Part shown: positions 47,488 to 54,701 of the stretch, piece by piece | How positions within the stretch are numbered: the stretch's first letter is position 1 | Layout: each line of letters begins with the position of its first letter | Source: SLRI01 sp964460465 | GTDB lineage: Bacteria; Pseudomonadota; Alphaproteobacteria; Geminicoccales; Geminicoccaceae | Length of the DNA: 64,000 bases | Assembly (NCBI GenBank): GCA_964460465.1 | Contig: CAYWSB010000010.1 | Span: forward strand, 1-64,000 | Reading direction: 5' to 3' | Translations under genes and position numbers: made by a program | Notes under the pieces: model-generated | Seen by the model: the letters and a program-made list of their open reading frames with translations, nothing else | Database searches by the model: none | Told to the model about the DNA's origin: nothing

Positions 47488-47956
47488 GCGCGGTTCCGAG
47501 CTTGCTGTTCTTGGCGTTGAGGGCGGCGACGTCGAGGGGCTTGGGCTGTTGGCCGGCATGCGGGTGCTCGGTGCCGGCATAGATGTGCAGCTTGCGCATC
47601 ACCTGCCGGCCCAGGGGCCCACTCGGCACCATCCGCTTCACCGCCGCTTCGATCACCCGGTCGGGGTAGCGGCCGTCGAGCACCTTGTCGGCGCTGATGC
47701 CCTTGATCCCGCCCGGATAGCCGGTGTGCCGGTAGTAGGTCTTCTGCGTCCGCTTGTTGCCGGTCAACACCACCTTCTCGGCGTTGAGCACGACGATGTG
47801 GTCGCCGCAATCCATGTGCGGGGTGAACATCGCCTTGTGCTTGCCGCGCAGGCGGTTGGCGACGATGGCCGCGAGCCGGCCGAGGACGAGGCCTTCGGCG
47901 TCGATCACGTACCAGTCCCGCGTGATGTCGGCGGGCTTGGCGGAATAGGTCTTCAT
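47480..47956 (-). CDS. rplM: 50S ribosomal protein L13
   Basis: 158 residues; an early-assembling 23S rRNA-binding protein. The start is KTYSAKPADITRDWYVIDA, followed by DHIVVLNAEKVVLTGNK, with YRHTGYPGGIK downstream. It is the first gene of the rplM-rpsI operon with a strong -35 box about 160 bases upstream and a leader containing a possible attenuator. Confidence 0.97.
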   Translation of the reverse strand: MKTYSAKPADITRDWYVIDAEGLVLGRLAAIVANRLRGKHKAMFTPHMDCGDHIVVLNAEKVVLTGNKRTQKTYYRHTGYPGGIKGISADKVLDGRYPDRVIEAAVKRMVPSGPLGRQVMRKLHIYAGTEHPHAGQQPKPLDVAALNAKNSKLGTAHG

Positions 47957-48051
47957 CGGTTCAACTGCTCACGTGCTTGCCGCCGGCAACACCGACGGGC
48001 AGCCGCGGGGCGGCCTGCACGAACGATGGTCGGCGGAGGCTGGCGGACGAC

Positions 48052-48078
48052 AAAAAAGGAGCGAGCAGCCGATGCCGC
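48052..48078 (-). promoter_or_regulatory. Possible attenuator in the rplM leader
   Basis: Minus strand: GCGGCA and TGC-T-CGC form a 6-bp stem with one bulged base (48061-48078), followed after three bases by six T's (48052-48057). It is 95 bases ahead of rplM. L13 is known to autoregulate its operon in E. coli, by another mechanism. This hairpin could give conditional termination here. Confidence 0.35.
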
Positions 48079-48094
48079 CCGCCGTTGACCGTGG

Positions 48095-48124
48095 CGTCTA
48101 GGGCATCAGCGGGTCGCCTGTCAA
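48095..48124 (-). promoter_or_regulatory. Promoter of rplM-rpsI
   Basis: Minus strand: perfect TTGACA (48119-48124), 18 bases, TAGACG (48095-48100). It lies between the convergently oriented reading end of the upstream MFS gene and rplM, giving a leader of roughly 130 bases. Confidence 0.6.
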
Positions 48125-48133
48125 TGGACTCTC

Positions 48134-49390
48134 CTATCCGTCGGGCAGGACCAAGCGTCGCCGCAGCCAAAGATAGACGACAAGAAAGGTCACCGCCGCC
48201 GCCAGCATGGCCGTGCGCAGGCCCACCGCCTCCGCGAGCGCGCCGGTGGCGAGGGCACCCAGCGCCGGCACGCTCCTGAAGACGAGGCCGAAGAAGCTCA
48301 TCACCCGGCCGCGCAGCGCCGGCTCGACCGCCATCTGGATCGCCGTGTGCAGGCCGACACCACAGGCGACCAGCACGAAGCCGAAGCCGGCGACGAGCAC
48401 CACGGCCAGCCAGAAGGAGGGGCTGAGCGCGAATCCGGCGGCGGTGGCGGCGACCCAGAGCTGCAGTCGCAGGGTCGCCTTGACGTCGAATGCCCCGCCC
48501 TGCCGGGCGACCCAGAGCCCGCCCAGCACGGCGCCAAGGCCCATGAAGGCGCTGAGCGTGGCGAGGCCCTCGACACCGGCGCCGAACACACCCTCGGCGA
48601 AGCCGGGCAGGAGGTCGCCCAGCGGCCGCACGGAGAGCGAAAGTGCGATGAAGAAGGCGAACAACGGTCCCAGAAGAGGGTTCTTGGCGATGTAGAGAAA
48701 GCCGTCCTTGAGTGCCGCCGCGGCCCCCTGCCAGCGGCCGGGGGTGACCGATTCGGTCAGCACGAGCCGCGGCAGGACGAAGACCAGCGGCACGTAGCTC
48801 AGGGCGTTGACAAGGAGGGCGGCCGGCACGCCGGAGACGACGATGACGAGGCCGGCCAGGGCCGGGCCGACGAAGCGGGCGCCGTTGAAGACGACGCTGT
48901 TGAGGGCGATCGCGGTCGGCAGGTGGGCGCGGTCGACCAACGCCGGGACGACGGCGAGCCGTGCCGGCTGGTTGATGCCGATCAGCGCCCCCATGAGCCC
49001 CACCATGAGCACGAGGCCGAGGATGCCGATGGCGCCCCAGTGGATCAGCAAGGCCGTCACCAGGGTGGCGAGGGCGAGCGCCGACTGGGTCCAGACCATG
49101 ATCCGGCGCCGATCGTGGCGATCGGCCAGGACGCCGGCGAAGGGTCCGACGAGGACGGCCGGGAAGAGGTCGGCGAAGGCCACCATGCCGAGCCAGAACG
49201 GCGAGGCGGTCAGCTCCCAGGCGTACCAGCCGACGGCGGTGCGCTGCATCCACGTGCCGATCACCGAGATCGCGTTGGCCGACATGTAGGCCCGGAACGC
49301 CGGCTCCCTCAGCGTCGCCCCGATCGCCCCCAGTTGCACCGCCGCTGCCCCCTCGTCCCGCTCCGCCACCCTGCTGGCGACGGTATGCAC
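48134..49390 (-). CDS. MFS permease (MFS_3/enterobactin-exporter-like)
   Basis: 418 residues with about eleven to twelve helices. FRAYMSANAISVIGTWMQRTAVGW opens the first helix (key part SVIGTWMQRTAVGW), and GPFAGVLADRHDRRRIM is the MFS loop between helices 2 and 3. The family exports siderophores, drugs or metabolites; the substrate is unknown. It starts at GTG. It ends only 10 bases ahead of the rplM promoter. Confidence 0.88.
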   Translation of the reverse strand: MHTVASRVAERDEGAAAVQLGAIGATLREPAFRAYMSANAISVIGTWMQRTAVGWYAWELTASPFWLGMVAFADLFPAVLVGPFAGVLADRHDRRRIMVWTQSALALATLVTALLIHWGAIGILGLVLMVGLMGALIGINQPARLAVVPALVDRAHLPTAIALNSVVFNGARFVGPALAGLVIVVSGVPAALLVNALSYVPLVFVLPRLVLTESVTPGRWQGAAAALKDGFLYIAKNPLLGPLFAFFIALSLSVRPLGDLLPGFAEGVFGAGVEGLATLSAFMGLGAVLGGLWVARQGGAFDVKATLRLQLWVAATAAGFALSPSFWLAVVLVAGFGFVLVACGVGLHTAIQMAVEPALRGRVMSFFGLVFRSVPALGALATGALAEAVGLRTAMLAAAVTFLVVYLWLRRRLVLPDG

Positions 49391-49571
49391 GCGCGGACGC
49401 GCGAGGGCCAGCGGGGAGGTCGGGGGCGCCGGCGGGGCGGCTCGTCGACCCGGGGCGTCGAGGCCGTGCCGAGCCCCCCAAGACGCTAGCCGTCACGGAG
49501 GGGTCCGAACCGTGTTTCGAGCCCTGGCCGGTGTTTCGCGCGCCCCCGCCCGGACCGGCCCGCGACGCTGC

Positions 49572-49895
49572 TCAGAACGAGTCGAGATAGGCCAGGAAGG
49601 CGTCGATCTCGCTCGTCGTCATCGCCACCTCGGGCATCTCGGGGTGGCCCACCATGATACCCTCGGCCAGTGCCTCGGCCAGGCTCTCGATCGGCCAGCG
49701 CGCCTTGAAGCCGCGCATCGGCGGTGCCTCGGCCAGCGGGCTGGCATCCGCGGCACCGGTGGCGTGGCAGTCGGCACAATAGGTCTCGGCGATGATCCGG
49801 CCGCGCTCGGCGAGCTCGCCCTGGGCCGCCGCGAGCGGGGCGAAGCCTGCGATCGACAGGGCGACCAGCGCGCCGACGATCATCCTCGAGTGCAT
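49572..49895 (-). CDS. Small periplasmic c-type cytochrome
   Basis: 107 residues: signal peptide (1-24, cleaved after LAAA), a single haem-binding CADCH (Cys40, Cys43, His44), and a methionine ligand candidate in GHPEMPEVAM. It is a class I monohaem cytochrome, probably a soluble electron carrier. No partner oxidase or dehydrogenase is adjacent. It diverges from the DUF3750 gene. Confidence 0.88.
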   Translation of the reverse strand: MHSRMIVGALVALSIAGFAPLAAAQGELAERGRIIAETYCADCHATGAADASPLAEAPPMRGFKARWPIESLAEALAEGIMVGHPEMPEVAMTTSEIDAFLAYLDSF

Positions 49896-49957
49896 GCCGG
49901 CTCTCCCTCTATCGCCGCAGCGGCGGGAATGCCCTATCTATAGGCGGCCTCCCGAGA

Positions 49958-50716
49958 ATGGAACCCATGCGCTTGCGCGTCCTGGTCATCGCGGCGTTGC
50001 TCGCCCTCCTCGTCCTCCTGCCGGTCGGCATCGCGGTCTGGCAGCAGGGAGCCGTGCAGCACTGGTCGGGCGCCCGCTGGGACAGCGCCCGGCTCGCCCC
50101 CGACCCGGCGACGACGCCGGAGGCCGTGGTCCAGGTCTACTGCGCCGCCTCCTGGGGTCTCAAGGGGGCCGTGGCCGACCACTGCTGGATCGCCTTCAAG
50201 GCCGAGGCGGCGGCAGCCTATACCCGCTACGACGTGGTCGCCTGGGGGGTGCGCAACGGCGGCGAGGCGATCCGCACGAACTTCCGCGGCGTGCCGGACG
50301 GCAACTGGGCCGGCAACCGGCCGCGGGTGCTGCTCGACCGGCGCGGCGCCGAGGCCGCGGCGCTGATCCCCGGCATCGAGCGGGCCGTGGCCGACTACCC
50401 CTACCGGCACACCTACCGCACCTGGCCCGGCCCCAACTCCAACACCTTCATCGCCTGGATCGCCCGGGCCGTGCCGGAGCTTCGCCTCGACCTGCCACCC
50501 CGGGCGATCGGCAAGGACTTCATCGGTCCGAGCATCCTCGCCCGCGCTCCCAGCAACACCGGCTACCAGATCTCGCTCGGCGGCGTCTTCAGCCTCATCG
50601 TCGCCCGCGCCGAGGGGCTCGAGCTCAACCTCTCCGGCGTGACGCTCGGCGTCAATCCGCTCGATCCCGCGATCACCCTCCCCGGCCTCGGCCGCCTGCG
50701 CCTGCTCGGCGACTGA
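49958..50716 (+). CDS. DUF3750 domain protein
   Basis: 252 residues. One N-terminal membrane helix (about 6-27), then a domain with HCWIAFKAEAAAAYTRYDVV, YRTWPGPNSNTFIAWIAR and LPPRAIGKDFIG, which I recognise as DUF3750. The pattern of Cys/His/Asn (HxW, PNSNTF) resembles an NlpC/LRAT-like cysteine enzyme, but no activity is established. It is probably periplasmic and membrane-anchored. Confidence 0.8.
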   Translation: MEPMRLRVLVIAALLALLVLLPVGIAVWQQGAVQHWSGARWDSARLAPDPATTPEAVVQVYCAASWGLKGAVADHCWIAFKAEAAAAYTRYDVVAWGVRNGGEAIRTNFRGVPDGNWAGNRPRVLLDRRGAEAAALIPGIERAVADYPYRHTYRTWPGPNSNTFIAWIARAVPELRLDLPPRAIGKDFIGPSILARAPSNTGYQISLGGVFSLIVARAEGLELNLSGVTLGVNPLDPAITLPGLGRLRLLGD

Positions 50717-50741
50717 CCGGGGCCGCGATATCGACTATAGC
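50713..50741 (+). promoter_or_regulatory. Candidate promoter of the aldose epimerase run
   Basis: CTGACC (50713-50718), 17 bases, TATAGC (50736-50741), 37 bases ahead of the epimerase ATG. A small hairpin TCCCG-GTAT-CGGGA (50742-50755) sits just downstream of the -10. Confidence 0.4.
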
Positions 50742-50778
50742 TCCCGGTATCGGGAAGCGGCGGGCAACGGGGGCCGGC

Positions 50779-51786
50779 ATGACGGCGACGCGCGAGACAT
50801 TCGGAGATTTCAGAGGCCGACGGGTGGAGCGGATCCGACTCGACAACGGTCGGGGCCTGCGGGCGGCCGTGCTGAACTGGGGCGGGGTGCTGCAGGACCT
50901 GGCATTGACGGTGGACGGTGCGGCCCGGTCGGTGGTGCTGAGCTTCGACGACTTCGCGGACTACCCGGCGAGATCGCCCTATTTCGGCGCCACGGTGGGC
51001 CGCTTCGGCAACCGCATCGGCGGGGCGTCGTTCACCCTCGACGGCGTCCGCTATGCGCTCGACCCCAACGAGCGGGGCCGGAACCACCTGCACGGCGGCC
51101 TCGCCGGGTGGGGCAAGCGACACTGGGACGTGGCCGCCGCCGCCGCGACGAGCGTCACCCTGACGCTGACCTCGCCCGACGGCGAGATGGGCTATCCGGG
51201 AACGGTCGAGGCCGCGTGCACCTACCGGCTGACCGACGATGCCCTGGCGATCGAGATGACCGCCACCACGACGAAGCCGACGCCGCTGAACATGGTGCAT
51301 CACAGCTACTGGAACCTCGATGGCGCGGGCAGCATCGAGGCGCACCGGCTCAGGCTCGACGCCGACCGCTACCTGCCGACCGACGACGAGCAGATCCCGA
51401 CCGGCGAGATCCTGCCGGTGGCGGGCACCGTCTTCGACTTTCGCGACGCCCGGCGCATCGATGCCGCCGGCACGGCCGACTACGACCATTGCATGGTGCT
51501 GACCGAGCAGCCGGGCCTGCGCCCCGTCGCCGAGCTGGTCTCGGGCGACGGCCGGGTGGGCATGACGCTCCTGGCCGACCAGCCCGGGGTGCAGCTCTAT
51601 ACCGGCTTCAAGATGGACATCACCGCCAAGGGCGGCCGCCGGATCGGGCCGCGGGCGGGTCTCTGCCTGGAGACCGAGGCTTTCCCGGACGCGCCCAACA
51701 AGCCGCACTTCCCGAGCGCCATCCTGCTGCCGGGCGCGACCTACCGGCATGTCATGGAGCACCGTTTTCGCGTGCTGGAGGGCTGA
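50779..51786 (+). CDS. galM: Aldose 1-epimerase (galactose mutarotase)
   Basis: 335 residues. The conserved NRIGGASFTLDG, NERGRNHLHGG, LNMVHHSYWNLDG (catalytic His), DYDHC and the C-terminal CLETEAFPDAPNKPHFPS (with the catalytic Glu) are all present. It interconverts alpha and beta forms of aldoses in the cytoplasm. ATG 50779 follows a GGGGG. The Nit-type hydrolase starts five bases after its stop. Confidence 0.93.
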   Translation: MTATRETFGDFRGRRVERIRLDNGRGLRAAVLNWGGVLQDLALTVDGAARSVVLSFDDFADYPARSPYFGATVGRFGNRIGGASFTLDGVRYALDPNERGRNHLHGGLAGWGKRHWDVAAAAATSVTLTLTSPDGEMGYPGTVEAACTYRLTDDALAIEMTATTTKPTPLNMVHHSYWNLDGAGSIEAHRLRLDADRYLPTDDEQIPTGEILPVAGTVFDFRDARRIDAAGTADYDHCMVLTEQPGLRPVAELVSGDGRVGMTLLADQPGVQLYTGFKMDITAKGGRRIGPRAGLCLETEAFPDAPNKPHFPSAILLPGATYRHVMEHRFRVLEG

Positions 51787-51790
51787 CATC

Positions 51791-52615
51791 ATGCGCATCG
51801 CCGTCATCCAGATGACCTCCGGACCGGACAAGGCCGCCAACCTCGCCGCCGCCAGGGCGCTGATCGAGCACGCGATCGAGCGCGAGCGGCCGGATCTCGT
51901 CAGCCTGCCCGAGACCTTCACCGTCATGGGCGGCGGCGATGCCGGGCGCCGCGCGGCGGCGGAGGCCGTTCCCGGCGGCCCGGCCTACGCCCTGCTGCAG
52001 GGCCTCGCCGCCGAGCACGGCGTCAACGTCCACGGCGGCAGCTTCTTCGAGGACCGTGGCGGCGGCCGGCTGGCCAACACCACCGTGGTCTTCGACCGGA
52101 CCGGCCGCGAGGTGGCGCGCTACCGCAAGATCCACCTCTTCGACGTGGTCACCCCGAACGGCGACGCCTACCGGGAGAGCGACTACACGGAGGCCGGCCG
52201 CGACGTCGTGACCGTCGATCTCGACGGGGTCAGGGTCGGGCTCGCGATCTGCTACGACCTGCGGTTCGCCGAGCTCTTCCTGGCGCTGCGCCGCGCCGGT
52301 GCGGAGCTGATCATGGTGCCGGCCGCCTTCACCCTGCAGACCGGCAAGGACCACTGGGAGGTGCTGCTCCGCGCCCGGGCCATCGAGACCCAGTGCTATG
52401 TGGCGGCGGCGGCGCAGGTCGGCGGCTTTCCCGCCGGTGGTGGCACGCGCTATAGCTACGGCAACGCGTTGATCGTCGACCCCTGGGGCAGCGTCGTCGC
52501 CAGGGTCTCGGACCGGCCCGGCCACGCCGCGGCCGAGATCGACCGGGATTACCTGGCGGCGGTGCGCCAGCGAATCCCCGTGGCCCAGCACCGTCGTTTG
52601 GACATGACGCGATGA
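51791..52615 (+). CDS. Carbon-nitrogen hydrolase (nitrilase superfamily, Nit-type)
   Basis: 274 residues. The catalytic triad is visible: Glu in SLPETFTVMG, Lys in ARYRKIHLFDV and Cys in VGLAICYDLRFAELF. This is the NIT2/omega-amidase or deaminated-glutathione amidase branch by overall pattern. It cleaves an amide of a small carboxylic acid. It lies five bases after galM and overlaps the next dehydrogenase start (ATGA). Confidence 0.92.
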   Translation: MRIAVIQMTSGPDKAANLAAARALIEHAIERERPDLVSLPETFTVMGGGDAGRRAAAEAVPGGPAYALLQGLAAEHGVNVHGGSFFEDRGGGRLANTTVVFDRTGREVARYRKIHLFDVVTPNGDAYRESDYTEAGRDVVTVDLDGVRVGLAICYDLRFAELFLALRRAGAELIMVPAAFTLQTGKDHWEVLLRARAIETQCYVAAAAQVGGFPAGGGTRYSYGNALIVDPWGSVVARVSDRPGHAAAEIDRDYLAAVRQRIPVAQHRRLDMTR

Positions 52616-53520
52616 TCACCAAGATCGGCTTCGTCGGCCTGGGCTCGATGGGCCTGCCGATGGCGCGGCAACTGCTCGCCAATGGTCACACCGTCTACGG
52701 CTTCGACGTCGCCAAGCCGGCGCTGGAGGCCTTCGCCGCCGCCGGCGGCCGGCCGATGCCGAGCCCGCGGGCGGTGGCCGACCTCGTCTCGCTCCTGATC
52801 CTCGTGGTGGCCACACCCGAGCAGGCCGAGACGGCACTCTTCGGTCCCGACGGCGGTGCGGCGGTGCTCGGCGACGGCGGCGTCGTCGTCCTGCACAGCA
52901 CGGTGCCGCCGGCCTTCACCGAGGCGCTGGGGGCGCGGCTCGACGAGATGGGCCTGGCCCTGCTCGACGCCCCGATCAGCGGCGGCCGGGTGGCGGCCGA
53001 GGCCGGCACGCTCACCGTCATGGCGTCGGGCTCCGCCGCCGCCTTCGCGGGCGCCGAGCCCGCCCTCGATGCCATGGCCAAGACCGTCTACCGGCTCGGC
53101 GACAGGCCCGGCATCGGCTCGACGGTCAAGATGATCAACCAGCATCTGGCCGGCGTGCACATCGCCGCCGCCTGCGAGGCGATGGCGCTCGGCACGGCCT
53201 GCGGCGCCGACCCCGACACGCTGTTCGACGTGATCTCGAACTCGGCCGGCAACTCCTGGATGTTCAGCAACCGGGTGCCGCACATCCTGGCCCGCGACTT
53301 CAGCCCGCTCTCGGCGGTCGAGATCTTCGTCAAGGATCTCGGGATCGTGCTGGAGACCGCCAAGGGGCGGCGCTTTCCGCTGCCGATCGCGGCCGCGGCG
53401 CACCAGCAGTATCTGGCGGCAGCCGCCGCCGGCTTCGGCCGCGAGGACGACAGTGCCGTCGTCAAGGTCTACGAGCGGCTGACCGGCATCGAGGTGAAGG
53501 GCAAGAAGGGGAGCCGCTGA
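52612..53520 (+). CDS. Beta-hydroxyacid dehydrogenase (3-hydroxyisobutyrate/L-threonate dehydrogenase type)
   Basis: 302 residues. The NAD site is IGFVGLGSMGLPMARQLL, the substrate motif DAPISGGRVAAEAGTL and the catalytic lysine region GIGSTVKMINQHLAGVH. The C-terminal SAVEIFVKDLGIV resembles LtnD-type L-threonate dehydrogenases, but the partner kinase and decarboxylase of that pathway are absent. The exact substrate is unsettled. It is translationally coupled to the Nit-type hydrolase. Confidence 0.9.
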   Translation: MITKIGFVGLGSMGLPMARQLLANGHTVYGFDVAKPALEAFAAAGGRPMPSPRAVADLVSLLILVVATPEQAETALFGPDGGAAVLGDGGVVVLHSTVPPAFTEALGARLDEMGLALLDAPISGGRVAAEAGTLTVMASGSAAAFAGAEPALDAMAKTVYRLGDRPGIGSTVKMINQHLAGVHIAAACEAMALGTACGADPDTLFDVISNSAGNSWMFSNRVPHILARDFSPLSAVEIFVKDLGIVLETAKGRRFPLPIAAAAHQQYLAAAAAGFGREDDSAVVKVYERLTGIEVKGKKGSR

Positions 53521-53523
53521 GCG

Positions 53524-54645
53524 TTGGTCGCACGCACGCGCCGGTTCTTCGGCGTCGGCACCCGCCTCAACGAGGTCGCGGGCTGGCTGCTGCTCGTCCT
53601 CCTGGCGCTCGGCTGCCTGCTGGTGCTGCGGCCGTTCTTCTCCTCGCTGCTTTGGGCCGTCATCCTCGTCTTCTCGACCTGGCCGCTGCACCAGCGGCTG
53701 GTGGCGCTGCTCGGCGGCCGCAGCCTGCCGGCGTCGCTCCTGATGACCCTGGCCCTGGCGACGGCGCTGGTCGTGCCGATGGTCCTGCTCGCCAACGCCA
53801 TCGCCGAAACCGCCGAGGACGCCATCGGCCAGCTCCGACTGCACTTTCCGGGTGACGGCACCCTCGCCATCGCCGAGGCGCCCGGCTGGCTCGCCGAGCT
53901 GCCGCTGGTGGGCGGTCTCCTGGCCGATCTCTGGCGCGGCCTCGTGTCCAACACGGGTGACTTCGTGGGTCAACTCCTGCCCTACGTCGCGCCGCTGCGC
54001 GATGCCGCGATCCGCGGCGGGCTCGGCATCGGCCGCGGCATCATCGAGCTGGCGGTGAGCGTGCTCGTCGCCTTCTTCCTCTACCGCGACGGGGCGCTGG
54101 CGGCCGAGCTGCTGCACCGCTCGATCGGCAGCGTCGTGGGCGAGCGGGCCAAGCATCTGATCGACGTCGCGGCCGGGACCATCAGGAGCGTCGTCTACGG
54201 CGTGATCGGCACGGCGATGGTCCAGGCCATGCTCGCCCTGTTCGGCTTTTGGGTGCTGGCCGTGCCGCAGCCCTTCCTGCTCGCCACTTGCGTGTTCGTG
54301 CTGGGTCTCTTTCCGGTCGCCGGCTCGTCGCTGGTCTGGATCCCCGTCGTCCTCTGGCAGCTCATGACCGGCCAGCTCATCGCCGGCGTCATCATGGCCG
54401 CCTACGGCCTCCTGATCATCGGCGGGGTGGACAACTTCCTGAAGCCCTACCTGATCAGTCGCGGCAGCCGGATGCCGTTCCTCCTGGTCTTCTTCGGCGT
54501 CATCGGCGGGGTGATGACCTTTGGCATTCTCGGTATTTTCCTGGGGCCGATGCTGCTCGCCCTCGGTCTGGCCCTGACCCGCGAGTGGCTCGAGATGCAG
54601 GCCAGGGGCGGGACTGCGCCATCGGGGCAAATTGACGATCGCTGA
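53524..54645 (+). CDS. AI-2E family transporter
   Basis: 373 residues with about eight membrane helices: a pair at residues 20-60, one near 75-100, and a cluster after 170. AGSSLVWIPVVLWQL and KPYLISRGSRMPFLLVFFGVIGG are the family's conserved C-terminal half (key piece KPYLISRGSRMP). The family includes Na+/H+ antiporters and the AI-2 exporter TqsA; the substrate is undetermined. It starts at TTG three bases after the dehydrogenase stop. Confidence 0.88.
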   Translation: MVARTRRFFGVGTRLNEVAGWLLLVLLALGCLLVLRPFFSSLLWAVILVFSTWPLHQRLVALLGGRSLPASLLMTLALATALVVPMVLLANAIAETAEDAIGQLRLHFPGDGTLAIAEAPGWLAELPLVGGLLADLWRGLVSNTGDFVGQLLPYVAPLRDAAIRGGLGIGRGIIELAVSVLVAFFLYRDGALAAELLHRSIGSVVGERAKHLIDVAAGTIRSVVYGVIGTAMVQAMLALFGFWVLAVPQPFLLATCVFVLGLFPVAGSSLVWIPVVLWQLMTGQLIAGVIMAAYGLLIIGGVDNFLKPYLISRGSRMPFLLVFFGVIGGVMTFGILGIFLGPMLLALGLALTREWLEMQARGGTAPSGQIDDR

Positions 54646-54701
54646 GCCTGCCCGTACCTAGCCCCCGACCCTGTCAGTCGATCGTCAACGGAAGGGCCGC
54701 C

